From: a virus
Length of the DNA stretch: 52,214 bases
IMG/VR virus record: IMGVR_UViG_3300025645_000104
Coordinates: 1 to 52,214 of that record
Direction: 5' to 3' (one strand)
Below, piece by piece: positions 36,768 to 47,900 of this stretch. The translations under genes were made by a program, and so were the position numbers. The notes under the pieces were generated by a model. It had not been told where the DNA came from, made no database searches, and was given only the letters and a program-made list of their open reading frames with translations. The stretch's first letter is position 1; each line of letters opens with the position of its first letter.

Positions 36768-39700
36768 TCATAACCTCTTTTCGTTTTTCTAGTATAGCTC
36801 TAAGGCTAGGTCTAGTTGTTTCAAAAAATGATTCGCCTGCGTACATATTATTTCTATCTTCTGGATCTTCTAGAGTACCTTCTGCTAATTTAATTCTTCC
36901 ACCTTCTTTTAATTTTTTTCTATCAGATAATTTTTCTTTAATTTTTCCATCTTTAAAAGAAGTTTTATCTGTATTATTTCTTATATAATATATCCAATCA
37001 GGTACAGTTTCAAAAGGTCTAAGTGCTTCTAACTCTTCTCTTTTACTTAATTTATTTATATTAAAATTAATAAGAGGTTTTTTACCTCTATACTTATCTC
37101 TTATTTGGTCGTTTACATAAGCCTGTACTTCATAATTAAAAACTTCATCTCGACCTACTTGATTTACAAACTGAGGATTATTTCTTACTAATCTTTCAGT
37201 TTCGTTATTTAATAAATAATAAGGATCAAATGAATTACTGTATAAATATTCTTGTCTTTCTCTTTTAGAAATACTTAATTTTTTTAAAGTTGTTTCTATA
37301 TCAACCATGTCCATTCCTAAAATTCTAGCAGCAGTTGTAGTTTCTTTTATTTTAGTTCTTATTTTATATTTATCGTTATTATATTTATCTACACGTTCAG
37401 CAAGTTCGTCAACAGTATATTCTTCTACAGATAAATCATTGTTAAACTTGCTTGTTATATTTTTATCTGCTCTAACCCATGTAGATGTTGCCTGTTTAAA
37501 ATTAGACTCTAAATCAAACTCTTGCATTTTTATACCTGTTAAGTTTGCTACTAGCTCATTAGCAAAATTTCTTTTATATTCTTTACCAGAAGTCTGATCG
37601 TTATAAGAAGAAAGTAAATTAGTCATGTTGGTATAAGTTTTAGGAACAAGTGCTGTTTTAAAAATATATTCAAAAGCTGCCATTTTATTTCCTTCCTGAA
37701 GAAAAAGAGGAAACGGACTGTCTGGATTTACATCTTGTAATATTTGTTTTCCAGAAGAAGTTGATCCTTTTATAAAAGCATCTGACACAGCTTGAGGAGC
37801 AATTCCGGGAATTATAAAAGGTTCAATAAGTTCAAACATATTTTCTACAACAACATCAGTTGCTTTTTTATTAAATTCTTCAACAGTAATTTTATCATCT
37901 ATAGCATCTATTGCAACTTTTACTAATAACCTACTTATATCACTGTAAGGATCTAAATAAGTCATATTTACTAAAGAAAGATTACCTGTGTCTGGATCAA
38001 CTACTGTTGCTGTTCTAGAATATTTTTCATAATCTTTTCTTAAAACTTCCATTGACCATCTTTCAGAATCTGTTATACCATTAATAGCATTAGTTGTTAA
38101 ATCTGTTACTCCTCCTACTCCCACTAACATACTTCCTAAAACACCTGCTGTTCTTTTTTCTCCTGCTTTTCTTAACACAGAGTTAGAGCTGTTCATTTGT
38201 CTAATTCCTAAACCTAAAGCATTTATACTTGTTCTTATTTCTTCATACCTAAAAGCAAAGAAACTTCCAAAAGGAGTATATGCAAAATCTTTAAAGAAAG
38301 GAGCTACTTTATTATAGTTAGGCATTGTGTTTTTTACAATGTCAGCAGCTTCTCTATTTAATTTATTGTCGAAATCTAATCTATCTTTTTTAGTTTTTAA
38401 AATTGTTTTACCGTCTAATTTATAAGCTTCTTTTAATATTCTTTTCTGATCTTGAAAATAAAGAATTTTAAAAAAGTTATCTGAACCAACATATATTTCT
38501 TGTGCTTTTCCTACTACATTAGATGCTTTAGTTGAAGTTTTTCTTACTGTTGTTTTAGTTCCTTCAAGAAGTGCGTTGCCTGTAGGATCATTCTTAAAAA
38601 AGTTTCTAGCTTTTCCTACCCAAGCTCCATCTCCTGCAGCTTTCATAGTTGCTTTTAATTCTGAAACTACGACAGATGAATTAATTACCCCCTCTTTAAT
38701 TAACATCTTTTCAAATACTTCTAGTTCTGCATCACTCTTATTAGCAATAGTTAAAGCTAAAACTCCAAGAGATTTTTTAGCTTCTTGAAGATTATTAGGC
38801 ACTCTTCCGTTAGCTAATAAAAACAAAGGACCTGCCATAAAGTTTCTTATCTGTGTAGTGTTACTCAATACGGTAGAGTTAACATTTGCAGCAGCTTTAA
38901 AAGCTACGAAAGGAGCAACTAATGCTTGACCAAACGCATTATCTTCTACAATAGACTGAAAAATATTTTTTCTTGTTCCTGCTATGTTACGAAAAACTTT
39001 TGCAAGTTTAGGAGTTGTATAATAATCATCAAGCGCACCTAGTTTAGGAAGAACTAAATTTTCTGCTGTACCTGTAGGACTAGACGTATTTTTAAGACCT
39101 ATACGAGTATTATATCTTCCTTTCTGCGCACCTTTAAATAAAGAAACACCTTCGCCTAACTCTACAAAAGTTTTAAACATCTTATCTGTTTCAATGTACT
39201 TAGATAAACCTCTTACAGTAGCTATAATTTGTTGTTGAGGATCTGTTACTTCTCCATAAAAAGCTCTAGCTTCTTTAGACAACTTTTGTTTTTTTGAAAA
39301 TAAATTTTTATGTATGTTTCTATATGCTCCAGATGCACCTTCATCAAAAATATTTAAATTTAACATGTTTCTTTGTGCATTTTTATTTTTTATCATACCA
39401 TCTACATATTGCTGTGCTGTATAACGATACACATCTTTAACACCTGCTACAGCTTTAAAATTTTTTATGTTGTCTTTTACATGTTCTCTAAAATATCTAT
39501 TATTAGTTAAGTAATCAACATAATTATTTTGAACTGTTTTTGTAGGTTTCCAATACGGACTAATAAAAAATTCATATTGAGTTTTTAAATATTTACCTAA
39601 GTTAGCTTCAATTATAGCTTTAACTTCAGGACTAATAAAACCATCTTTAGTATTCATAACAGTTGCAGACATTGAATCTATCTGCATCCTTATATTTCTA

Positions 39701-41538
39701 ACTGAGTTTGCTACTGCTTCAGGTAATTCTTTTAAATCTTTTTCAAAATTTAAACTTTTAAGAAGAGGTAATCCTGAATCTTCAAACTCTCCTGTTTCTC
39801 TATTAAATTTTTTAGCTTGTGCTGAACTTGCTTCTTTACTAGCTTTAACTTTTGGATAATTTTTAGTAATTATATTTCCAATATGCTCCCAAACTTTTTT
39901 AGATGTGTCTAACTTTTTATCTTTAATTTTTAATCCTTTAGAAACCATTATTAAATTATCTATTTCTTCACCTAAATGTTTTACAGCTTTTTCAATACCA
40001 TAACTATCTTGTGCCATTTTTTGATCTGCGGTTTCTTTTACTGCAGTCATTTGACGAGACAACGCTCCTCCAGATTTAAATACAGGAAGAATTATATTTT
40101 CCATCATACTATGTAAAAAATTACCAGTTTTAGCTTCGCTAGGATTGTGTAAAATAGCAAACTGCTCTACTGCTTCAGGTTTAAGTTTACCTTGTGAATC
40201 TCTTATTTCTGCTGCTCTGCCTTTATAACTAGAGTTAATTGTTTTACCCATAAATAAAATAGTTTTTTCTGTTCCTGCTTTAATTCCTTTTAAAAGACTA
40301 AATGCTGAAACTGCAGATGCTTTTAAACCTGCGCCTAAACCTACCCATGTAACAGCTCCTTCTAAAGCCATATCTAATCTAGCTTCAAGTTCAGAAGAAG
40401 AATCATCTGTAGATAAAAAAGTAATTACATCGTCAGCAAAACCATCATCTTGAGCCATCATACTACCTACTATTTTAGATAGCCTATCTTCATAAGGATT
40501 TAATAAAACTTGTGCAGTTAATTCAGCAGAGGGTGCATATCTTCCAAAATTTAAAGTTCCTTTAGCAAGAACTCCTAAAAATCTTTTTGAAAGCTTACCG
40601 CTATTTTTTGCTGTCTCAACAAACTTATCTGCTTGTTTTACCCAATTTGGCGCACGAATAAACAAATCTGCACCTGCTTTTAATTTTGTAGTTCCTACTA
40701 TAAAAGGAGCTATATCTCCTACTGCAAAAGAAGTAAGCCTTCCTAATTTACTTGTAGGTCTAGTTCCTTCTATTCTAAAATTAGATAGTTCAGTTTTATT
40801 TTCTGGAAGTATTCCATTTATTAAATCTTTTTTATACTCGTCAGGCAAAGAATCAATAGCAATTACAGCTTCAGTTAAACCGTATTTAGTTGTTATTCCT
40901 TTTGGATCTTTTGAAAATTCTTCCCAAGTTCCTTTATATCTTCCTTCTTTTACAGCTATTTTATGAAACTCTCTAATTTTAGAAAGATCACCAGTAGGTT
41001 TTATTTTATCTCCTACAAACTTATTAGCTAAGTAAGCTACATCTGTTAAAGCACTTCTTGTTAAATTAAAACCTTTTTCTGGTTTTTTAAATCGTTTTAT
41101 TTCTTTTAATTCTTGACGAGCTTCTCTTTCAATTTTTCTTTCTTTAGTTTCTTCTTCTGTTCTTAAACCAGAAAGAGCAAAGTCTTTTATACTAGAACCC
41201 ATTTTAATAGTTTGATCTTTATAACGATCTAGTTTTTCTGCAACAGAGCCTATTGTCTGAACAATTTCTTCTGCTGTGTCATACCCTAAAAAATCATCGC
41301 TTTTCTCTTCTATAACAGGATAGTTACTCATACTGAGAGGTCTGCTAATTTCAGATATTTCTTTTTTTAAAAATTGTTCTTTAAACGTTTCATAAGTATA
41401 TCTTTCTTCTAAATATAGTTTATCTTTTAATCCTTGTGTATAAACAGCGTTAGCTAAACTTTCATCTGAACTAAACAAATTTTTTACAGATGGATTATTT
41501 TTTAAATATTCATCTTTTGTAATTGCTTGAAAACTCAT
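36745..41538 (-). CDS. Very large internal virion protein (1597 aa)
   Basis: The sequence is helix-rich and charged (MSFQAITKDEYLKNNPSVKN at the start; a Gly-containing hydrophobic segment GSMLVGVGGVTDLTTNAING in the middle; GGRIKLAEGTLEDPEDRNNM at the end). Length and position match the large internal or ejection proteins of podoviruses (T7 gp16-like), which leave the capsid to form the channel across the periplasm. I see no transglycosylase motif at the N-terminus, where T7 gp16 has one. Its stop overlaps the lysozyme start. Confidence 0.75.
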   Translation of the reverse strand: MSFQAITKDEYLKNNPSVKNLFSSDESLANAVYTQGLKDKLYLEERYTYETFKEQFLKKEISEISRPLSMSNYPVIEEKSDDFLGYDTAEEIVQTIGSVAEKLDRYKDQTIKMGSSIKDFALSGLRTEEETKERKIEREARQELKEIKRFKKPEKGFNLTRSALTDVAYLANKFVGDKIKPTGDLSKIREFHKIAVKEGRYKGTWEEFSKDPKGITTKYGLTEAVIAIDSLPDEYKKDLINGILPENKTELSNFRIEGTRPTSKLGRLTSFAVGDIAPFIVGTTKLKAGADLFIRAPNWVKQADKFVETAKNSGKLSKRFLGVLAKGTLNFGRYAPSAELTAQVLLNPYEDRLSKIVGSMMAQDDGFADDVITFLSTDDSSSELEARLDMALEGAVTWVGLGAGLKASAVSAFSLLKGIKAGTEKTILFMGKTINSSYKGRAAEIRDSQGKLKPEAVEQFAILHNPSEAKTGNFLHSMMENIILPVFKSGGALSRQMTAVKETADQKMAQDSYGIEKAVKHLGEEIDNLIMVSKGLKIKDKKLDTSKKVWEHIGNIITKNYPKVKASKEASSAQAKKFNRETGEFEDSGLPLLKSLNFEKDLKELPEAVANSVRNIRMQIDSMSATVMNTKDGFISPEVKAIIEANLGKYLKTQYEFFISPYWKPTKTVQNNYVDYLTNNRYFREHVKDNIKNFKAVAGVKDVYRYTAQQYVDGMIKNKNAQRNMLNLNIFDEGASGAYRNIHKNLFSKKQKLSKEARAFYGEVTDPQQQIIATVRGLSKYIETDKMFKTFVELGEGVSLFKGAQKGRYNTRIGLKNTSSPTGTAENLVLPKLGALDDYYTTPKLAKVFRNIAGTRKNIFQSIVEDNAFGQALVAPFVAFKAAANVNSTVLSNTTQIRNFMAGPLFLLANGRVPNNLQEAKKSLGVLALTIANKSDAELEVFEKMLIKEGVINSSVVVSELKATMKAAGDGAWVGKARNFFKNDPTGNALLEGTKTTVRKTSTKASNVVGKAQEIYVGSDNFFKILYFQDQKRILKEAYKLDGKTILKTKKDRLDFDNKLNREAADIVKNTMPNYNKVAPFFKDFAYTPFGSFFAFRYEEIRTSINALGLGIRQMNSSNSVLRKAGEKRTAGVLGSMLVGVGGVTDLTTNAINGITDSERWSMEVLRKDYEKYSRTATVVDPDTGNLSLVNMTYLDPYSDISRLLVKVAIDAIDDKITVEEFNKKATDVVVENMFELIEPFIIPGIAPQAVSDAFIKGSTSSGKQILQDVNPDSPFPLFLQEGNKMAAFEYIFKTALVPKTYTNMTNLLSSYNDQTSGKEYKRNFANELVANLTGIKMQEFDLESNFKQATSTWVRADKNITSKFNNDLSVEEYTVDELAERVDKYNNDKYKIRTKIKETTTAARILGMDMVDIETTLKKLSISKRERQEYLYSNSFDPYYLLNNETERLVRNNPQFVNQVGRDEVFNYEVQAYVNDQIRDKYRGKKPLINFNINKLSKREELEALRPFETVPDWIYYIRNNTDKTSFKDGKIKEKLSDRKKLKEGGRIKLAEGTLEDPEDRNNMYAGESFFETTRPSLRAILEKRKEVMNEQRQTN

Positions 41539-41548
41539 TTTAATTAGT

Positions 41549-43459
41549 CTACTTTTCTGCTTCAGTTATATTAGGAATGTCATATGTTCTGTCTAATTCA
41601 ACAGCAATATCATAAAGTATATCTTCAATCATTACACCTTCTCTCCTGTACCATTGTGCAGTAACATTTCCACTATTACCATAAGCTGCTGTCATGTCTG
41701 CTAAAGTAAGTATTCTAGCTATTGTATCTACAGATTTTATTGATTCAGAATCTAAAAACTCTTGTGCTACTTTTTGTTTTTCAGAATTACCGCTAATTTC
41801 TGCAACATCTTTTATATTAGTTAATGTTCTTTGAATTAAATCAGCATTATTTTTAAGTAGTGAACTTGATAATCTACCGTCAAAAGTGTCTGCTTTTAAA
41901 TTTAATAGCCTAGCTTTATTAGTATTTAAAAGAGCGTTAAAAGTATCATAAGCGTTTCCTTTATTAACATTTTTATATTGTTCAGCTAAAGTAGCTATAC
42001 TGTATTCTAAACTTAATTTTTGACTTGCTAATGTTGTTCTATTTTCAGGTGTTACTTTTATGTTCTCTAATGCTATTAACTGATCAATTTTTTCTCTTTT
42101 CAAATGACCATACATTTTTGTTTGATAAGCTAATACAACTGACGCATCAAGTGGTTTTTCTTTATAATTTAATGTACCTGAAGCAGTAGCTACTCCTCCT
42201 GTTGTTACATTTTGAATTTTACGCGAAGTAAAATCTACATATTCTGCTTGCGCTAAAACATTTGAATAAGTAGGATTAGCGTCTTCTCGTTCTATAAAAA
42301 GATTAACATCTCTTTCTGTTAATAACTTTACTCTTTCACTTGTACTATAAAAATTTATAATGTTTGAATTTTCTTTTACAGGTAAAGAAGCTAAATATAA
42401 ACTTGCGCTATCGTGATTTCCATCAGCTATTAAACTTTGAGTTTTATAATTATTCATAAAGTCTGTAGAAGCTTTAGCAGGATTATCCATTGCCTCTTTA
42501 CCATAAAGACCATTATTTGCTCCTGCTAAAAAATTAGTTACTAGATTTACATCAGGAGATAAAGGTTGTACTTCTGGAGGATCTTCTAACAACTCTATTT
42601 TAGCAGAAGCTTCCTTCCTAAGTTTTTCAGAAAGATTAGTATTGTCTCTAGCGTTTATTAAAGTATTTAAAATTTCTTCATACTCTGCGTCACTTTCTTC
42701 CTGTGCTTTTTTATCTGCATTAGAAACTAAGTTTGAATATTCAGTATCTCTTAAATTATATAATTTTTCAATACTGTTTCTAGCTTCTTTTAAGTATACA
42801 TCTTGAGGATTTTCAACATAGCTACCTGTAAGCTGAGTAAATTTTTTAGCTATTGTATCTCTATATCTAGCTTTATTTAAAGAAAGCTTTGCTCCACGAT
42901 ATAAAGGTTCTACAGCAGCTTGTGCTTCTTCTTTAGTTTTTAATTTCCAATCATATAATTTTTGTTGATCTACAAGTTTTGTAAATCTTAAATCAGCTTT
43001 TCTTATAGCTTCTTTTCTTGATTCTGCGCTTATTTTTCTGTCATTTGAATACCCTTTTAAAGGAATATTTGTTGTAGCTAATGCTATTTCCTCTATACGC
43101 AAACTATCTCGTACTTTTTCTTTATTATCTATATTAAAAATAGCATCGCCATTGTCGTTTATAGAAACATTAACTTTTCCTCCACGACCTTCAATGTCAG
43201 ATATAAGCTTACCTCTTTCTGTAAATCTTTTATTAATTAAACTACTAGTTATATTTTTTTCATTTTCAATTTTTGCTATATTATTTGCAGTATTTTTAAC
43301 TAAGTTACTATCTAAAATAGTTTTAGTAAGCAAAGCAGTTCCTGCAACAGCAGCAGCCGTTCTTTTTTTATCTGTATCAGCATCTGAAGATAAACTAGAA
43401 GCATAGCTGCTCCAATCAGTTACTGGATTAATTCCTGCAGGAGGTGGTATAAATGCCAT
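41549..43459 (-). CDS. Internal virion protein (636 aa)
   Basis: An Ala/Lys/Glu-rich helical protein, starting MAFIPPPAGINPVTDWSSYA, with a small hydrophobic stretch (TAAAVAGTALLTKTILDSN) and long coiled parts (KLRKEASAKIELLEDP). It is in the second place of the three large internal virion genes and should take part in DNA ejection. Its role is inferred from order and composition. Ten bases separate it from the larger gene. Confidence 0.7.
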   Translation of the reverse strand: MAFIPPPAGINPVTDWSSYASSLSSDADTDKKRTAAAVAGTALLTKTILDSNLVKNTANNIAKIENEKNITSSLINKRFTERGKLISDIEGRGGKVNVSINDNGDAIFNIDNKEKVRDSLRIEEIALATTNIPLKGYSNDRKISAESRKEAIRKADLRFTKLVDQQKLYDWKLKTKEEAQAAVEPLYRGAKLSLNKARYRDTIAKKFTQLTGSYVENPQDVYLKEARNSIEKLYNLRDTEYSNLVSNADKKAQEESDAEYEEILNTLINARDNTNLSEKLRKEASAKIELLEDPPEVQPLSPDVNLVTNFLAGANNGLYGKEAMDNPAKASTDFMNNYKTQSLIADGNHDSASLYLASLPVKENSNIINFYSTSERVKLLTERDVNLFIEREDANPTYSNVLAQAEYVDFTSRKIQNVTTGGVATASGTLNYKEKPLDASVVLAYQTKMYGHLKREKIDQLIALENIKVTPENRTTLASQKLSLEYSIATLAEQYKNVNKGNAYDTFNALLNTNKARLLNLKADTFDGRLSSSLLKNNADLIQRTLTNIKDVAEISGNSEKQKVAQEFLDSESIKSVDTIARILTLADMTAAYGNSGNVTAQWYRREGVMIEDILYDIAVELDRTYDIPNITEAEK

Positions 43460-43462
43460 ATT

Positions 43463-44062
43463 TTATTTCCTTTCTAATAAACTTAAACTAGAAGACGTAG
43501 CTTCTTCTGTAGTAGGTTTGCTTAATAAACTTGTAGGTTCAATATTTTCAATTTCTTTTTGTATTTCAACAGGAACAGAAGATTTACTTATTGTTTGAGG
43601 TTTTAAATTTTGAAAAGTTATTTCTTTTTCTGATGCTTCTTTTAATTCTTCTGAATATAACTCAGCATTATCTTTTTCTTCTCCTGCATAAGTTCTTATA
43701 TCAGTTATACCTGCTTTTTCTCCCATAGCTAATATCATATACATAGTAGGTTCTTGCAATAATAACATTAAATCAGGAGTCCATTTTCCTGTTTCAAAAC
43801 CTTCGTAAAGAATGGAAGAACTAATGTCTAATACAGGTACTCCTGCTTCTAAAGCATTTATAGTACTTGCAAACATTTCAGGCTCAATTAAAGTATTAAA
43901 AATAAAATGAGTACCTTCTTTTACTCTTGTTATTTTAGGAGGACTTTCCCAATCATAAGCTGCGTTTTTTGAATTTGTTAACGATTGTCCTGCTATAGGT
44001 GAGTTTACAACAGCATCCTGCATTATTTTTAAACCTTCGTTAGTTGTAATTTGATCTTGCAT
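43463..44062 (-). CDS. Virion-associated protein (199 aa)
   Basis: MQDQITTNEGLKIMQDAVVN, then HFIFNTLIEPEMFASTINAL, EPTMYMILAMGEKAGITDIR and a Ser/Thr/Glu-rich tail. It has no signal or long membrane segment. It lies among internal virion genes, so it is probably a small capsid-internal component. A stretch like this occurs beside marine podovirus internal virion proteins as far as I recall. Function unknown. Confidence 0.68.
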   Translation of the reverse strand: MQDQITTNEGLKIMQDAVVNSPIAGQSLTNSKNAAYDWESPPKITRVKEGTHFIFNTLIEPEMFASTINALEAGVPVLDISSSILYEGFETGKWTPDLMLLLQEPTMYMILAMGEKAGITDIRTYAGEEKDNAELYSEELKEASEKEITFQNLKPQTISKSSVPVEIQKEIENIEPTSLLSKPTTEEATSSSLSLLERK

Positions 44063-44074
44063 TAGTTACTCCGT

Positions 44075-44893
44075 TTAAGATAGTGTAGGTGCAAATTTTC
44101 CTAATCTGTGCCAAGCTTGCCAAGTAGGATCTCCTGTTCCATATAAATTAGAATTAAAATATTGTTGCCAAGTATTAACAGACGATCCTGCGTTAGCAGC
44201 TAAAGACTGTATAGGGGGAGGTAAAGGTGTTTGAGAAGATCTTGTGCCTTCTTCTACTCTAGTTCCAAACACTGCTCCTTTTGCACCTGTATCGTCTTCG
44301 GCAAATTCTTTATTAATAATAGCACTTGTTGTTGACATTACTGCTTGTTGTCCTGCTGCTGTGCCTAATGTTCCTAATAAAGACTCTCTTGTTTCTGGAT
44401 CTTTTTGGCTTAACAACCTAGTAGATCCTTCAACATCTTCAGGAAGCATGTTTTGATATTTTTCTATAAGTTTTTTCTCAGTACTAGGATTATTTATAAT
44501 AGCCTGTATTCCTTCAGTCCATTTTTTATTTGCATCTAAACCGTAATCTAATCGTTTATCGTTTATAAGATTTGAAAATTTACTACCTATATCAAAAGGT
44601 CCGCTTATAACATCTAAACTATTAGACATAGCACTCGTAATTCCGTTATGTACAGTTCCTATTCCTTTAGTAGCAACATGAGCAGCATCTGATAACTTAC
44701 CTGCAGTTTTCATTAAAATATTAGCATCTGGTGCATTACCTAGTTTAGAAAGATCTGTAAGTCCATTAGTAAATTTATTTGCTATAGTAGGCATCATAAA
44801 ATACAAAGCAAATGTTCCTATCGGTCCAATTTTTTTTGTAAGTTTACGTATTCCTCTACCTATTTTTCTTCCTATTTTTCTTAAAAATCCCAT
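44075..44893 (-). CDS. Internal virion protein with basic N-terminus (272 aa)
   Basis: A very basic start (MGFLRKIGRKIGRGIRKLTK) leads into a hydrophobic segment (GPIGTFALYFMMPTIANKF) and then a polar, helical remainder, ending with NTWQQYFNSNLYGTGDPTWQ and AWHRLGKFAPTLS. The amphipathic basic start plus hydrophobic helix resembles membrane-active ejection proteins. It lies between the 1205- and 199-residue genes. Role inferred. Confidence 0.7.
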   Translation of the reverse strand: MGFLRKIGRKIGRGIRKLTKKIGPIGTFALYFMMPTIANKFTNGLTDLSKLGNAPDANILMKTAGKLSDAAHVATKGIGTVHNGITSAMSNSLDVISGPFDIGSKFSNLINDKRLDYGLDANKKWTEGIQAIINNPSTEKKLIEKYQNMLPEDVEGSTRLLSQKDPETRESLLGTLGTAAGQQAVMSTTSAIINKEFAEDDTGAKGAVFGTRVEEGTRSSQTPLPPPIQSLAANAGSSVNTWQQYFNSNLYGTGDPTWQAWHRLGKFAPTLS

Positions 44894-44918
44894 TGTGTTT
44901 CCTTTTTTTATAAAATGT

Positions 44919-47900
44919 TTATATACTAGATGTTTTAGCTAAACTTCTAATTAAATCAGTTAATAACGCATCGTATGTTTTACCTGCATCTCCTTCATTA
45001 GCCATTGCAGTTGCTAAAAGCTGTACTTCTCTGTTCTGATAATTTTCAGAAGATTTAAATTTTTGATCTGCTTGATCTCTTAACTCTTGCCAAAGAAAAG
45101 CAAGTGATTGACTATTTAAATTAAAAGCGTTCATAGCGTTTTGCATAGCAACTTGATTATCTGCTGCAGTATTAGCAGTATTAACCTGTCTTCTCCAAGC
45201 TACGTTAGATTGTTCTACAGCTTGAGCATTTTGCTTGTTCCATTGATCTCTACTAAAAGATAATTGAGCATTTGTTTTATCTATATCAGCTTTTAAAGCT
45301 GAATTTGCTTTTTCTAAATCTGCTTCTGTTTGAAAACGAATAGCGTTGTTTGCATTATTTTGTTGTACATTAAACTGTTTCATTGCATTTTGTTGTTGAG
45401 CGTTAGTTGTAGAAATTTGAGCAGCTAAACCAGTCATAAACTGCTGTGTTTGATTTTCGCTTGTAGCGTTAAATTGCGATGCTGCGTTTTGAGCAGCTTG
45501 ATTAGACAACATTGTTTGCTGTTTCATTTGAGCTGTTAAAATATTTGATTGCTGTGTATTAGTAAGATTAGTTAAATCTACTTGTAAAAAAGCTTGAGCA
45601 TTTTGTATTTGTGCTTTTTGATAAAAATCTGCTTCGGCTAAATTTGCTTGTGCTAATAAAGTAGCATTTTGTATAGTTGCTTGCTGATCGTTAGTAGCTT
45701 CTGTTAGTCCTATAGTTTGCATAAACTTACTGTTAGATAAAGTTGTTTGCTGATCTGCGCTAAACTGAGCCATGTCCATTTGAAATACAGAAGTTGCGTT
45801 TTGTAAAGCTGTTTGTTGTCTAGCTTGCGCGTTAAATAAATCTATTTTTGATTCTATATCTCTTGATTGAGCTACGCTTTGTTGTATAGCTTGTGCATTA
45901 GCTTGTGCAATAGGAACAGCAGACTGTATTATAGCATTAAATAAATTATCTCTGCCTACAGTTGAAGCAGATAAACCGCGTTGCGCTAACATCTGTTCTA
46001 CTGCTGAAACTGCAGGGTTAGCCCATGTAGGTATGTCTCCATTTTCCATACCTTTTAAAAGACTGTCTAGTTGATTAGATACTAATGCTTCTTCTGGAAG
46101 ATCGCCAATAACTCCACGTTCTGTTTCTGTAAAATTCATTAAACGATCTTCAAGATTTTCTGGATCGTTACCAAGCTCTGCTATAGCTTCTTCTGACATA
46201 CCTGCGTTACGTAGTTGTTTTTTAGCTCTGGTAACTTTTGACAAAGTTGTACCTGCTGCTTGAGCTGCTATAGCTGTAGCATTAGGACTAAGCGTACCTA
46301 TTACTCTTTCAGCTAATGCTCCTTCAGGAACTGTTACGTCTGCTCCACTTATAGGTGCAACACGATCTACTTGTGCAGCTTTAGCGATTGAATCGTCACC
46401 AATTGCTCCTGTAGCTGCTGCAATTTGTTCTTGTGGTGTAACTTGTGCAGCTTGCATCTGAGCTGCAGTGACTGCATCAGGTGCTTGAGCTTGAGCTGCT
46501 TGTTGAGCCTGTGAAGCTTGTAACGTAGGAGCTGTTATTGTCGGAGCAGCTACTGTATCTACTGCATCCATTTGCATAGTTGCTGCATCTGGTCCAGCTT
46601 TCACTTGTTGTGGTGTAGGTATCTGTGGTCCTTGTGCTGTTCCTGCAACAATATCTTGAGCTATCTGTCTAGACTTGTTATCAGGAACTGTAGTATTTTC
46701 TGTATCTTTATTAGTTGTATCATCTGCCACAGTATCTTCCCCTGTTTCTGTTTCTATTTGTGTTTGTGTAGGTATAGGATTAGTAACTGGATCATAAGGT
46801 GTGTATACATAATCTTCTTCTGCTACTCCAGTTCCACCGTTATTTTTTAACCACTCTTCATAAACTTGTCCAACTGTACCACTTGTAAAAACATTTCCGT
46901 CAGCAGATTCATACATATCCGTAGTACGTGGTCCAGACATAACTTTTTTATATTCTGGTGAATTTAAAAAATTTGCATAGTTTTCTTTTGTAGAAGTTGG
47001 TCCTTTTATTACACCTATTTCTTTAAGACTAGCTTTATAAGCTTCAGGATAGTTAGCATACAACCAGTTTTGAGTTTCTTCTGCGTTTGGTTGTCTGCCT
47101 AAATTATTCATTGCTCGTTGAGCTTCTTGAAAATGTTTATTTCCAAGAGGAAGTGGATTACCGTCTACGTCTGTGTCAAGACCTTCTAATTCTCTACGTT
47201 TGTTTTCAAATTTTCTAGCTGCGTCAAGGCTTTGAGGTACTCCGTCTGGATTTGTTCCATAAGTTGTATCTGCATAATTACCACCATCTTCTGATCTCCA
47301 AGCATCTCCTCTTGCTCCCATTCCAGAACCAACTGAATAACCAACGACTGCTGCTGCTGCAGCTTTATCTCCTGCTACTCCGAGACTACCTACAGGAGCA
47401 TCTGGATCTACTGGAGGATCATCTCCTGCGCCTTCTTTATTAAACTGTGTTCCCGGACCAACTCCTGAAAATTTAAGAGGCATAGCTGATAATACAGTTC
47501 CTGACTTTCCTGTAGATACTTTACCGCTTACAATATCTTCCATTGCAATTCCGTCTACTGCTACCTCACCTTTTCTTATAAGTGTAGCTGCTACTGCTTT
47601 AGCTATATCATCTCTAGTAAGAGGATCGTTACCTACTCCTCCTCTTGAAGTACCTCCAGTTTGAAAATTAAAAGTTTTATTTCCAACTTTAATTTGTGTG
47701 TCTATTATATCTACTAGTGCTTTCGTATCTGCAGCCGTTACTGGTAAGCCGTCTGCTTCTGCTTTGTCAAATAAAGGACCAATAACATCTGCTGCCAAAT
47801 CAAAAGCTTTTGTTGTTCCTTTCCATATAAGTGACAAAGGATTAACTAACGCTTCTACACCGACTGTTAATACATCAACAACTGTAACTTTTTTTCCTGC